Positions 56,015 through 64,000 of a stretch of 64,000 bases of DNA are shown piece by piece. The notes below the pieces were generated by a model, which did not search any database, had not been told where the DNA came from, and saw nothing but the letters and a program-made list of their open reading frames with translations. The DNA comes from Planctomycetota bacterium (GTDB lineage Bacteria; Planctomycetota; UBA1135; GCA-002686595). The stretch lies in the NCBI GenBank assembly GCA_012960475.1, contig DUBE01000040.1:1-64000 (forward strand). The letters are read 5' to 3'. Within the stretch, counting starts at the first letter, position 1, and each line of letters starts with the position of its first letter. Both the position numbers and the translations under genes were made by a program.

Positions 56015-57547
56015 ATGAAACGCCCCCCGCTCCTGTTGGTTGTCCTTGATGGATGGGGTCACCGGGATGACCCCGAGTCCAATGCGATTGCTTCCTCGGC
56101 GCCGTACTTTCGGGAGCTGATGGGGCGTTATCCCCATGGCCTGCTGCACGCTTGCGGGGCTGAGGTCGGCCTGCCGGAAGGAATAATGGGCAACAGCGAG
56201 GTTGGCCACATGAACTTGGGCGCCGGACGCGTGATCAATCAAGACATCACGCGAATCAACGCGGCGATCGCAAGCGGCGACTTCTTTGAGAACGGTGCTC
56301 TGCTCGAGGCCATGGAGGGCGCGCGCCGAGATGAGCAAAATCTACATCTGATGGGCTTGGTTTCCGATGGTGCGGTGCACGCCAGCGACAAGCACATTGT
56401 GGCTCTGTTGCAAATGGCCAAGAAGGTGGGCTTGCCTGGGGGCAGAGTCCTGATTCACGCTCTGACCGATGGCCGGGATACGCCGCCGCGTTCGGGCGTC
56501 AAACATCTTGCGCGCCTTGAGCAAGCCTGTGCCACGGAGGGCGTCGGCCGAATCGTCAGCGTGATCGGTCGTTACTGGGCCATGGACCGGGACAATCGTT
56601 GGGAGCGCGTGCAAAAGGCTCATGATCTCCTCACGGTCGGTGTTGGCGAACGCCGGGATTCCGCGATCGTGGCCCTTGAGCAGTCCTATGCCGCCGGAGT
56701 CACGGACGAATTCGTGGAGCCCACTGTCATAGGCTCCCAAGACGGCACACGCATCGAAGCAGGTGAGCGTTTGATCATGTTCAACTACCGTGCAGATCGG
56801 GTGCGTGAAATCTCTGATGCTCTTTCCAATGAAGACTTCCGGTCCTTTGAACGGCGCGGAAACGGTCGGCCTGTCATCACCACCTTTACCCAATACCGAT
56901 CAGATTTCCCCTTCCCCATCGCTTTCGCGTCGAACAACTTGTCCGACATGTTCCCGGATGTGATCAGCCGCGCTGGTCTGCGTCAGGCCCGCATCGCTGA
57001 GACTGAAAAGTACGCCCATGTGACCTTCTTCTTCTCCGGCGGAAAAGAAGATGTGCTTCCCGGCGAAAACCGCATCCTGCTCCCCAGCCCCAAGGTTGCC
57101 ACCTATGATCTTGTTCCTGAGATGAGTTCAAGGGCCGTAACCGATGCGATCCTCGCCGAACTCGCTCGCGCCGAAACCGAGGTCTACATCATCAACTATG
57201 CCAACGCCGACATGGTGGGTCACACCGGCGACTACGACGCCGCTTGCCAGGCCGTTGCCGCGGTAGACGGTTGTCTGCGTGAGATCACGGCCGCCGTCAA
57301 CGCCCAAGGAGGTCTGACCGTGATCACCGCAGACCACGGGAACTCCGAACAACTCGTCGATCCCGAAAGCGGCGAGCCACACACGGCCCACACCCTGAAC
57401 CCGGTGCCCATCGTGTTCTGCGGTGCAGAGTTCGAAGGCCAATCGATCCGTCCCCACGGAGTGCTGGCAGATGTGGCTCCCAGCCTATTGCAGGTTCTCG
57501 AACTGGATCAGCCGGAAGCGATGACTGCGCGTAGCCTGATCCAGTGA
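56015..57547 (+). CDS. gpmI: 2,3-Bisphosphoglycerate-independent phosphoglycerate mutase
   Basis: A 510-residue two-manganese enzyme interconverting 3- and 2-phosphoglycerate. LLVVLDGWGHRDD has the first metal Asp, EGIMGNSEVGHMNLGAG (residues ~54-70) the phosphorylated Ser, GDRYYWAMD-type loop reads VIGRYWAMDRDNRW, and the second metal cluster appears as NYANADMVGHTGDY, TADHGNSEQ and PHTAHTLNPVP. Full family length. ATG 56015 (MKRPPLLLVV) is preferred over the in-frame 55961. With pyruvate kinase it gives two lower-glycolysis enzymes in the window. Confidence 0.96.
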   Translation: MKRPPLLLVVLDGWGHRDDPESNAIASSAPYFRELMGRYPHGLLHACGAEVGLPEGIMGNSEVGHMNLGAGRVINQDITRINAAIASGDFFENGALLEAMEGARRDEQNLHLMGLVSDGAVHASDKHIVALLQMAKKVGLPGGRVLIHALTDGRDTPPRSGVKHLARLEQACATEGVGRIVSVIGRYWAMDRDNRWERVQKAHDLLTVGVGERRDSAIVALEQSYAAGVTDEFVEPTVIGSQDGTRIEAGERLIMFNYRADRVREISDALSNEDFRSFERRGNGRPVITTFTQYRSDFPFPIAFASNNLSDMFPDVISRAGLRQARIAETEKYAHVTFFFSGGKEDVLPGENRILLPSPKVATYDLVPEMSSRAVTDAILAELARAETEVYIINYANADMVGHTGDYDAACQAVAAVDGCLREITAAVNAQGGLTVITADHGNSEQLVDPESGEPHTAHTLNPVPIVFCGAEFEGQSIRPHGVLADVAPSLLQVLELDQPEAMTARSLIQ

Positions 57548-57697
57548 TGTGCGGGTCAGGATCTGGCAGGAACCGCCTTCATGCCTGTGGGAGCTCTCCT
57601 TCACAGGTCCTATCTGATGATTGGGTCATCCGTTCGAGGAGACAAGGTGCGGCCTGGCTGGCGTGCAGGGCTCTGTGCCTTTTATCCAATTCCTGGA

Positions 57698-58162
57698 ATG
57701 AACGCGGACCATGACCGTATGGGGCTGGATCAAGGAGAGGTTCCTGTGCATTGGATTGGAAGAGTTAGTATTTGTGTTCTGATTGGACTGGTTGTGGGCC
57801 CCATGATTGGGACGGTACTCACCGGGCCTGGGGAGGGTGGACTTGTCGGCTTCATCTACGGTCTCTTCATCGGCCCACTGGTGGGTGCGTTCTTGGGCCT
57901 GGCATGGGGGGTGCTTGGCCAGAAACGCGCGGGTCTCCTGCTGCACTCTCTCGGGCGGGTGTGCACTCTGGTCCTGGTTGGTTTGGTGCTTGCGCTTGCA
58001 GTGGGGAAATACATTTCCGTTCATCAGGGCGTTGCAGGTTTCAACGGTCTTGGCAAGTGGTTCTGGCTAGGCCCCGGACTGGGTGCCTTGCTGGGGGTGA
58101 TCTGGTCCCTGCGTTCATGGGGTAAGGCGGATCTGCCCGACTCAATGCGGCATACCCAATGA
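57698..58162 (+). CDS. Glycine-rich membrane protein of unknown function
   Basis: Four hydrophobic segments rich in Gly (VSICVLIGLVVGPMIGTVL, GLVGFIYGLFIGPLVGAFLG, VCTLVLVGLVLALAVG, FWLGPGLGALLGVIW) indicate a small polytopic inner-membrane protein, about 154 residues from ATG 57698. The frame stays open to ATG 57581, and ATG 57617 is a further candidate, so the start is uncertain. G-x-x-x-G spacing suggests tight helix packing. No family recognised. Its last codons overlap the next gene by 4 bases. Confidence 0.6.
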   Translation: MNADHDRMGLDQGEVPVHWIGRVSICVLIGLVVGPMIGTVLTGPGEGGLVGFIYGLFIGPLVGAFLGLAWGVLGQKRAGLLLHSLGRVCTLVLVGLVLALAVGKYISVHQGVAGFNGLGKWFWLGPGLGALLGVIWSLRSWGKADLPDSMRHTQ

Positions 58163-58824
58163 CCACATTCGATGTGGAGGCTTTCCGCCAACGGGAAAGG
58201 AGCGAGGGCTTTCCTGCCTACTACAACGGCTGGCTGCACCTCGCGGCCAGTGCCGCAGTCATGCTCGGTCTCTGTGCGTGGTCCTTCACGCAGCTGCAGG
58301 ATGTGCGGGCATGGGAGTGGGGCATGCTGCCGCTGGTTGCCCTACTTGGCAATGGTGCGGTGTTTTTCATTCACCGGGACTTGTTGCACCGCCGCCGTCG
58401 CGGTGCCAGATTCGCCTACTACATGCACTCGGATGTGCACCATAGGTTCTTTACTTACGAGCACATCGTCTGCCAGCGGGTACGGGACCTTCACGCGGTC
58501 TTGTTTCCCGTCTGGGTTGTGGTGCTTGTGCTTGGTGGGATCAATCTGGTGGGCTGGTTCTTGTTGCAGCAACTCGTGAGTGCCAATTGTGCCTGGTTCC
58601 TGATGTTTGGAAGCTCGGCGTACTTCCTGACCTACGAGGTGTTTCATACCGCGTCGCACTTGCGGGATGGTCATCCTCTGCTGATCTTTCCTCCCTTTCG
58701 GTACATGCGCGCCCATCATCGTTTGCATCATGTCCCCAGTCGCATGCGCTCCGAGAACTTCAACATCATCTACCCCTTGGGGGATATCCTCGCCGGGACC
58801 TTTGTTCGTGAGCAGGATTCGTGA
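58159..58824 (+). CDS. Fatty acid hydroxylase/sterol desaturase-like membrane enzyme
   Basis: A 221-residue membrane protein with about four hydrophobic helices and four His clusters typical of di-iron membrane hydroxylases: HRDLLHRR (residues ~75-82), HSDVHHRF (~91-98), HTASHL (~164-169) and HHRLHH (~188-193). The family uses O2 to hydroxylate or desaturate lipid or carotenoid chains. Spacing H-x4-H, H-x3-H-H, H-x3-H, H-H-x2-H-H fits. It overlaps the preceding membrane-protein gene by 4 bases. Substrate unknown. Confidence 0.85.
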   Translation: MTTFDVEAFRQRERSEGFPAYYNGWLHLAASAAVMLGLCAWSFTQLQDVRAWEWGMLPLVALLGNGAVFFIHRDLLHRRRRGARFAYYMHSDVHHRFFTYEHIVCQRVRDLHAVLFPVWVVVLVLGGINLVGWFLLQQLVSANCAWFLMFGSSAYFLTYEVFHTASHLRDGHPLLIFPPFRYMRAHHRLHHVPSRMRSENFNIIYPLGDILAGTFVREQDS

Positions 58825-58851
58825 ATTTGTACGGTGTTGGACACCGTCTTG

Positions 58852-60225
58852 CTAACCCTCTGCCTTCAGATGCCACCCCTTGGGTTGCACGAAGGCGAGG
58901 ATGCCCAGGGTAGAGAGGGTGCTGCCTTGCCCTGAGTGACCGCGACCCGTCCAAGGGAGGTGGGGGCTGACGCGGTCGCAGCAGTTCCAGTAGGCGGTGC
59001 CAGCATTGACTTGGGCGAGGACTCTTGTTGCGCGGTCTTTGTCCTGTGAGTAGACGGCGGCGGTCAGGCCGAAGGGAGTGTCGTTCATCAGTTGCACGGC
59101 TTCGGTGTCCGAGTCCACCACTTGGATGCCGATGATGGGACCAAAGCTCTCATCTGTCATGAGATCCATGGTGTGATCGACTTTGGTCAGGACCGTGGGC
59201 TCAAAGAAGGAACCGGGGCCGGGGGCGCGTTGGCCGCCGGTTTGTAGAACAGCGCCCTTGGCGAGGGCGTCCTTGACTTGTGCTTCGAGCACATGGAGTT
59301 GAGCTGGGCGCGTCAAGGGTCCTAGGGTTGTGGCTGGATCGGTGGGGGAGCCGAGAACGAGTTTTCGAGCGGCGCTGACGAAGTGTTCGATGAAGGAGTC
59401 GGCGATCCTGTCCTGCACATAGATCCTCTCGACTGCGCAGCAGCTTTGACCAGCGTTGTAGAAGGCGCCGTCGGCGAGGGCGAGCGCGGCGGCGGGGATG
59501 TTCACATCGTCCATTACGAAGGCCGGGTCCTTGCCGCCCAGTTCCAGTTGTACTCGCATCAGGCTGGGGGCGGCGGCAGCGGCGATCTTGACTCCGGTGG
59601 CGTGGGAGCCGGTGAAGTAGATTCCGTCGATGGGAAGTTGCAGGAGTTCTGCGCCTGTCTGGCCCTCGCCAATCACTGTGGTGAAGGCTCCCTCGGGCAG
59701 ACCTGCTTCGGTGAACATCTCTTGGATGGCGAGGCCGGTGAGGGAAGCCAGTTCGGAAGGCTTGTAGAGCACCGTGTTACCGGTCAAGAGGGCAGGAATG
59801 AAGGCGTTGACCCCGACCAGGTAGGGATAGTTCCAGGCGGAGATGTTAGCGATCACACCCAGGGGTTCGAAGGCGAGGAGTTCTTGGGGATTGGTCTCTG
59901 GCGGCAGGACTTCGGCTGTTTGGATTGTGCGGGCGGTGTGCTCCAGAAAAAAATCGATGCGGGCGTGGACTCCCTTGAGTTCGTTCAGGGACTGCTGTAG
60001 TGGCTTGCCCGTTTCCGAGGTCAGGAGGTCAGCCAGCTCATCGCAGCGTTCGGTCAGGCGGGCCTTGAAGCCGCGAAGGAGGGTGCAACGGTCTGCCACG
60101 GGGAGTGCGGCCCAGGTGGGTTGGGCGGCTCGCGCGGTGGCGTACTTCTCGTGGATCGACTCGGTCGTGTCCACTGCGAGTTCGCGGATCAGTTCGCCAG
60201 TGGCTGGGTTTGTGACTTGCAGCAT
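58852..60225 (-). CDS. NAD(P)-dependent aldehyde dehydrogenase (amine operon)
   Basis: A 457-residue aldehyde dehydrogenase. It opens LQVTNPATGELIREL, has SAWNYPYLVGVNAFIPALLTGNTV (cofactor region; N of the N-Y catalytic motif), FTGSHATGVKIA, ELGGKDPAFV with the catalytic Glu, NAGQSCCAVERIYV with the catalytic Cys, and TDESFGPIIGI. It resembles succinate-semialdehyde/gamma-glutamyl-aminobutyraldehyde dehydrogenases. ATG 60223-60225 is used because the upstream frame to 60384 overlaps the hydrolase gene. Last gene of the permease/ligase/alcohol dehydrogenase/hydrolase operon, 7 bases after its neighbour; predicted to oxidise the gamma-glutamylated aldehyde to an acid. Confidence 0.93.
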   Translation of the reverse strand: MLQVTNPATGELIRELAVDTTESIHEKYATARAAQPTWAALPVADRCTLLRGFKARLTERCDELADLLTSETGKPLQQSLNELKGVHARIDFFLEHTARTIQTAEVLPPETNPQELLAFEPLGVIANISAWNYPYLVGVNAFIPALLTGNTVLYKPSELASLTGLAIQEMFTEAGLPEGAFTTVIGEGQTGAELLQLPIDGIYFTGSHATGVKIAAAAAPSLMRVQLELGGKDPAFVMDDVNIPAAALALADGAFYNAGQSCCAVERIYVQDRIADSFIEHFVSAARKLVLGSPTDPATTLGPLTRPAQLHVLEAQVKDALAKGAVLQTGGQRAPGPGSFFEPTVLTKVDHTMDLMTDESFGPIIGIQVVDSDTEAVQLMNDTPFGLTAAVYSQDKDRATRVLAQVNAGTAYWNCCDRVSPHLPWTGRGHSGQGSTLSTLGILAFVQPKGWHLKAEG

Positions 60226-60232
60226 GGGGCGC

Positions 60233-60997
60233 TTAGCCTCGGGCGAGTTCGGCGGCGGAGAGGAAGCTGTGCAGGATAGGACTTGGAGAGAGCAGGTCCG
60301 GTGCGCCAGGCTCGATGAACTCCGGGTGCCACTGAACCGCATAAAGGTAGCTCTCGCCCGGACGATGCAGGGCTTCAATGACACCGTCCCCCTCGGACCG
60401 GGCTTCGACGACCAGGCCCTCGGCCAGGTCTTCCACCGCCTGGTGATGAATGCTGTTCACGCGACCGCCAGAGTTTCCGGGGTAGAATTCGCACAGTCGC
60501 GATTCGGGCTCAAAGACCACCTCGTGGTGCAGTTCCTCGTATACAGCCCAGTCACGATGAACCTGGGAATCGGGACGCTTGGCTTCCAGGTCCTGGCACA
60601 ATGTTCCACCGAAGGCCACATTGATCAATTGCAGGCCGCGGCAGATGCCAAGCACTGGTTTGCCCACGCGCAGGCATTCGTTCAGCAATTCGATCTCGTA
60701 GAGATCTCGCTCATGGTCTCCTAGCCACTCGGGTTTGTGCGGAGTACTCCCATAACTCCTTGGTGCCACATCGGATCCACCCTGCAAGAGCAAACCGTCC
60801 ACCTCCTCGATCAGCATCGGCACCCCCACTGAGCCACTGGCCCGTGGCAGCATGAGAGGCAGAGCTCCCGAAGCCATGACCCAGTTGCCCATGGACTGCT
60901 CCATGTACTGCAGGGTCTTGTTCTTGAAGATCGGGCGCGTGGGATCGGCGTGGAAGAAGCACGCGCTGAGACCGATCTTGAGGGGGCGCGAGGTCAT
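60233..60997 (-). CDS. Gamma-glutamyl amide hydrolase, PuuD-like class I amidotransferase
   Basis: A 254-residue hydrolase of the peptidase C26 family. GVPMLIEEVDGLLLQGGSDV marks the oxyanion strand, PVLGICRGLQLINVAFGG (residues ~112-129) the Cys nucleophile, VNSIHHQAVEDLA the region around the conserved His-Q, and YAVQWHPEF the catalytic His-x-Glu. E. coli PuuD cleaves gamma-glutamyl-GABA to GABA and glutamate. Here it would cleave the final gamma-glutamyl acid of the operon's pathway. It overlaps the alcohol dehydrogenase gene by 4 bases. Confidence 0.92.
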   Translation of the reverse strand: MTSRPLKIGLSACFFHADPTRPIFKNKTLQYMEQSMGNWVMASGALPLMLPRASGSVGVPMLIEEVDGLLLQGGSDVAPRSYGSTPHKPEWLGDHERDLYEIELLNECLRVGKPVLGICRGLQLINVAFGGTLCQDLEAKRPDSQVHRDWAVYEELHHEVVFEPESRLCEFYPGNSGGRVNSIHHQAVEDLAEGLVVEARSEGDGVIEALHRPGESYLYAVQWHPEFIEPGAPDLLSPSPILHSFLSAAELARG

Positions 60998-62166
60998 GAC
61001 CCGAGTGCATCCTTGAAGAGTGAGCGAAAGTCAGCTTCAGAAACCGGCACCGGGTTTTCCAGGTGACAGGAATCCTTGAGGGCAAAGGCCACCAGGTCTT
61101 CGAAGTGCCCGGGCTCTACTCCCGCTTCCCTCAAGTTGCTTGGGATGCCAATTGCGGTACGCAGATCGTTGAGCCAGTCAAAGAACCCCTGGGCCGTTCC
61201 ATCCGCTCCCGCCGCAACGCTCATGCGCGCAAATTTTTCATTGCATGCGGCGCGATTGAAGCCAAGGGTGAAGGGCAGCATGATCCCGTTCGCCAGTCCG
61301 TGGTGCAAATCACAGACCGTAGAGAGGGAATGGGCGCAGGAGTGCGTCACCCCGAGGCCTTTTTGAAAGGCTACAGCGCCCATCATGGAAGCGGTCAGCA
61401 TCAGGCCTCGCGCTTCGATGTGTTCGGCCGTGTTGCCTGTTCCTGCAGCAGAAAAATCTACGCAGGCCTTGAGGCTTTTGGAAATCAAGCGGATGCCCTC
61501 CAAGGAAATCCCGTCGGCCATGGGATGGTACCCGTCGACCAGGAATGCTTCGCTCAAGTGGCTCAAGGCATCCATGCCCGTGGCAGCAGTCACTCCCGCG
61601 GGTAGGCCCAGGGTCAACTCTGGATCGAGAAGTACCATGGCCGGCAAGAGGCGTGGGTGAAACAGAATCGCTTTGCGGTGGGAGGCGTCATCGGAAACCA
61701 CCGCCGCACGACCCACTTCGCTGCCCGTGCCTGCGGTGGTGGGGATGGCGATGATCGGGGGGATCAGGTTCTCCACAGGCTTTTGATTTGGGTTGCCGTC
61801 TTCGTAGTCGAGCACCGAGCCCGGATGATGCGCCATCAACGCGATGATCTTGGCCACATCCAGGGACGCGCCGCCGCCCATGGCTACGATGGCGTCCGCT
61901 TGGTGTTCCCTGAAGGCGGCCAGCCCTTGCTCCACCTGACTGATCACCGGATTGCCCCAGATTTCCGAAAAGACTGCGGACTCAAAAGCGGATTGTTCCA
62001 GGGTCTCGCGCAGGGCCAGGCCTATGGGCAGTTGGGCCAGAATCTTGTCGGTAACCAGCAGGGGGCGTTTAGATCCAAGAGTTTCGAGTTGTTGGGGGAG
62101 TTCGCTCACAACTCCCGCGCCGAAACGGATTGGTGTGGGGTAGTTGAACTGGGTGATGTCGCTCAT
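60994..62166 (-). CDS. Iron-containing (group III) alcohol dehydrogenase
   Basis: A 390-residue dehydrogenase. IVAMGGGASLDVAKIIALMAHHPG is the NAD loop (G-G-G-S/A-x-x-D), PTTAGTGSEVGRAAV follows, and GVTHSCAHSLSTVCDLHHGLANG supplies the iron-binding His residues (H-x3-H...H-H-G). Placed between a gamma-glutamyl ligase and a gamma-glutamyl hydrolase, it takes the position that the FAD oxidase PuuB has in putrescine breakdown. That points to a primary alcohol, not an amine, as the group to be oxidised. Starts 9 bases after the ligase stop. Confidence 0.92.
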   Translation of the reverse strand: MSDITQFNYPTPIRFGAGVVSELPQQLETLGSKRPLLVTDKILAQLPIGLALRETLEQSAFESAVFSEIWGNPVISQVEQGLAAFREHQADAIVAMGGGASLDVAKIIALMAHHPGSVLDYEDGNPNQKPVENLIPPIIAIPTTAGTGSEVGRAAVVSDDASHRKAILFHPRLLPAMVLLDPELTLGLPAGVTAATGMDALSHLSEAFLVDGYHPMADGISLEGIRLISKSLKACVDFSAAGTGNTAEHIEARGLMLTASMMGAVAFQKGLGVTHSCAHSLSTVCDLHHGLANGIMLPFTLGFNRAACNEKFARMSVAAGADGTAQGFFDWLNDLRTAIGIPSNLREAGVEPGHFEDLVAFALKDSCHLENPVPVSEADFRSLFKDALGS

Positions 62167-62175
62167 GAGAGAAAC

Positions 62176-63546
62176 TCAGACGATCTCAAAGTAGCGTTCG
62201 GTTTCCCAATTGGTGACCGCCGCCTGATACTGGCGGCACTCCCAGCGGCGGCTGTTGACGAAGTGATCCACAAAGTCGTCATCGAAGAGTTCTCTGGCAA
62301 TCGATGAAGCCGCCATCTGTTCCGTAGCGGCATCCAGACTGTTGGGCAGACGGACTGCGCCTTCATCCTCGTAGGCATTGCCAATGACCTTTGGCCGTTG
62401 GATCTCAAGCTTGTGTCGAATGCCGTACAGACCGCTGGCGAGGGACGCCGCCATGGCCAGATAGGGGTTCGCATCTGAACCTACCACGCGGTTCTCAAGG
62501 CGCGTGGACTTGGCATCCCCGCCGATCACGCGCATGGCAGCAGTGCGGTTGTTGATGCCCCAGGTGACCCTGGTGGGGGCCCAGTGCCCTTCCACCAGAC
62601 GCTTGTAGCTGTTGATATTGGGGGCCAGCAGGGGCAGGATCTCTGGCAGGCAAAGCATCTGGCCCGCCAGGTAGTGGCGGAAGGTGTCGCTCATGCCGTC
62701 GGTTCCTGAGGCGTCGAAGAAGAGGTTCGTGCTGCGGTCTTCATTCCACAGGCTCTGGTGCAAATGCCCGCTGCAGCCGGGCAGGTCGCTGTTCCACTTG
62801 GCCATGAAGCTGGGCATGATGCCGAAGTCGTGGGCGATGGCTTTGGTGCCCCACTTGAAGAGCACCGCCCGGTCAGCGGCTTCGAGGGCATCGCTGTAGA
62901 GAATGGCGGCTTCCAAGACCCCCGGCCCGGTTTCAGTGTGCAGACTCTCGATAGGCACGCCAAAGTCGAGCAGCGCGCCGTTCAGGGCAGCCAAGAACTC
63001 GGAGTTCTGACTGGTGCGAAGCATAGAGTACCCGTGCATGCCCGGGCTGATGGGCTCGGGTCGTATGAAGCCCTTGTTCGCCAGGCTGTCCGCGCTCTCG
63101 TTGAAGTTGAACCACTCGAACTCCATCGAGAAGGCGGAGTGCAAGCCCATGCCTGCTGCTTGGGTGATGACTTCTTTCAGTACTCGGCGCGGGCAGGGCG
63201 GGGCAGTTCCCTTGGTCTGCGCGAAGTCCCCCAAGAAGAAGGGCACATCGTCTTCCCAGGGAATCCATCTGAATGTGGAGAGGTCCAGCTGCGCTTCTGC
63301 ATCCGGATAGCCCGTGTGCCATCCCGTGAACTGGGAGTTGTCGTAGCACTGATCATTGATGTCCCAGCCAAAAATCACATCGCAAAAGCCAAGGTTCCCG
63401 TGGACGACCGAAAGGAACTTTTCCTTGTGCACATACTTGCCCCGTAGAACCCCATCGATGTCGGTCACCGCCAGTTTTACGAACCGTGCGCGGGACTGGC
63501 TGACCTCTTCGATGATCTGCTCGGGTGACATTTCATGGTTGCTCAT
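62176..63546 (-). CDS. Glutamine-synthetase-like gamma-glutamyl-amine ligase
   Basis: A 456-residue type-I-fold glutamine synthetase relative of the PuuA/GlnA-like branch: ATP-dependent coupling of glutamate to an amine. FVKLAVTDIDGVLRGKYVHK opens the beta-grasp domain (W-x-D-x-x-G-x-x-R/K-G), SMEFEWFNF has the metal Glu residues, PGCSGHLHQSLWN the ATP/metal His (canonical G-S-G-x-H-x-H), and GHWAPTRVTWGINNRTAAMRVI the glutamate/ATP loop. The ammonia-binding and adenylylation signatures of true GlnA (N-L-Y-D-L-P) are absent. ATG 63544-63546 overlaps the permease gene by 4 bases. Partner genes suggest an amino-alcohol substrate. Confidence 0.9.
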   Translation of the reverse strand: MSNHEMSPEQIIEEVSQSRARFVKLAVTDIDGVLRGKYVHKEKFLSVVHGNLGFCDVIFGWDINDQCYDNSQFTGWHTGYPDAEAQLDLSTFRWIPWEDDVPFFLGDFAQTKGTAPPCPRRVLKEVITQAAGMGLHSAFSMEFEWFNFNESADSLANKGFIRPEPISPGMHGYSMLRTSQNSEFLAALNGALLDFGVPIESLHTETGPGVLEAAILYSDALEAADRAVLFKWGTKAIAHDFGIMPSFMAKWNSDLPGCSGHLHQSLWNEDRSTNLFFDASGTDGMSDTFRHYLAGQMLCLPEILPLLAPNINSYKRLVEGHWAPTRVTWGINNRTAAMRVIGGDAKSTRLENRVVGSDANPYLAMAASLASGLYGIRHKLEIQRPKVIGNAYEDEGAVRLPNSLDAATEQMAASSIARELFDDDFVDHFVNSRRWECRQYQAAVTNWETERYFEIV

Positions 63547-64000
63547 GGGGCTTCGTCTCCAAAAGTGTGCTGGCGCTGGCGTGTTTCCTTGGGAACCACC
63601 AGGTAGAACCAGCCAAGAGCCAGGCACAGGATTGTGCTGTACAGCAGGGCGATCTTAGGGTTGTGGTAGGTCAAAGCCACCAGGCAAACCAGGGAGAAGG
63701 CCAGGGCGATTCCCGGGATCAGGGGGTAGCAGGGGGCGCGATATGGTCGCGCCAGATCGGGTTCTTTCCTGCGCAGGGCGAAGAGTGAGATCATGGAGAC
63801 TGCATAGAGTGTCAATGCTCCGAAGACCGCCATTGTGATTATCTCGCCTGTGCGTCCGCTCAAGAGTGCACCGAAACCCACCAACATGTTGAGGAGCAAG
63901 GCTGCGGCAGGGGTCTTACGCTTGGCCAGCGTCCGGCCCAGGAAGCGCGGCGCGTAACCTACTCGGCCCATTTCGAACGTCGCGCGGCCCGCCACCAGGA
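63543..64000 (-). CDS. APC-family amino acid/amine permease, C-terminal part
   Basis: The reading frame enters from the right edge, so only about 150 C-terminal residues are seen. GYAPRFLGRTLAKRKTPAAALLLNML matches the loop and helix of APC permeases (x-P-x-x-A-L), followed by four further hydrophobic segments (VFGALTLYAVSMISLFALR, the R-R-K-E-P-D-L-x-R-P-Y-R/K turn, PLIPGIALAFSLVCLVAL, LALGWFYLVV). The RPYRAPCYPLIP element is standard. It overlaps the ligase by 4 bases, so it should import the ligase's substrate: ethanolamine or a related amine on the reading proposed here, putrescine otherwise. Confidence 0.88.
   Translation of the reverse strand, partial: LVAGRATFEMGRVGYAPRFLGRTLAKRKTPAAALLLNMLVGFGALLSGRTGEIITMAVFGALTLYAVSMISLFALRRKEPDLARPYRAPCYPLIPGIALAFSLVCLVALTYHNPKIALLYSTILCLALGWFYLVVPKETRQRQHTFGDEAP

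Noticed and set aside
1..64000. CRISPR arrays, insertion sequences, prophage or integrase genes
   Set aside because: No regularly spaced repeats, no transposase or integrase motifs, and no sharp change in codon use were seen by eye on either strand.

Overview
The window is a dense, GC-rich (roughly 60 percent by eye), double-membrane bacterial chromosome segment. It carries an OprB-type outer-membrane porin, several lipobox lipoproteins and periplasmic enzymes. It shows no phage, transposon, CRISPR array, rRNA or tRNA gene that I can support. Gene content is that of a free-living aerobic heterotroph: glycolate dehydrogenase, beta-oxidation-like enzymes, an acyltransferase pair that would modify a polymer, and amine catabolism. 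Planctomycetota or a similarly selenoprotein-rich lineage would fit, but that is a guess. Shine-Dalgarno sequences are rare. Many first genes have a -10-like TANNNT or CANNNT box ending only 5 to 9 bases before the start codon, so many transcripts are probably leaderless.

Layout. 1-5 kb: porin end, small lipoprotein, DUF983 protein, DNA glycosylase MutM, an Arg-type elongation factor P, then two reverse-strand genes sharing an upstream repeat. 5-16 kb: queuosine-precursor transporter, FKBP isomerase with arginine decarboxylase, leucyl aminopeptidase, dihydrouridine synthase, a dehydratase/sulfatase-like pair, TrmJ-type methyltransferase, cobalamin adenosyltransferase and MiaE. 16-21 kb: AlgI-like and AlgX-like O-acetylation genes, then a selenocysteine thioredoxin. 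21-30 kb: patatin, asparaginase, Smr, phosphotransacetylase, an AtuA pair, pyroglutamyl peptidase, an ArsC/Spx-like selenoprotein, DUF309, a Met-rich exported protein and a SelW-like selenoprotein. 30-38.8 kb: pyruvate kinase, a MinD-like/ParA/helix-hairpin-helix cassette, an exported protein, aminotransferase, phosphoribosyltransferase and ferredoxin. 38.8-48.5 kb: YgiQ, a lipoprotein, a 5'-nucleotidase-like enzyme, enoyl-CoA hydratase, alcohol dehydrogenase, hydroxyacyl-CoA dehydrogenase and two membrane proteins. 48.5-58.8 kb: a tight operon glycogen-synthase-like/ROK kinase/glcD/glcE/glcF, M48 protease, gpmI and two membrane genes. 58.8-64 kb: an operon of amine permease, glutamine-synthetase-like ligase, Fe-alcohol dehydrogenase, gamma-glutamyl hydrolase and aldehyde dehydrogenase.

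Two things stand out. First, three genes within about 10 kb (19253-20752, 27109-27459, 29415-29639) read through an in-frame TGA exactly at a redox-motif position (U-x-x-C twice, C-x-x-U once). Each has a hairpin starting 13 to 17 bases after the TGA; the SelW-like one has the loop GGTCT. Conventional gene calling would truncate or miss all three. Second, the amine operon at the right edge has an alcohol dehydrogenase where the putrescine (Puu) pathway has an amine oxidase. This predicts gamma-glutamylation of an amino alcohol such as ethanolamine, ending in glutamate plus glycine. A ParA-family cassette with a helix-hairpin-helix partner that repeats a short peptide motif is a third candidate system.
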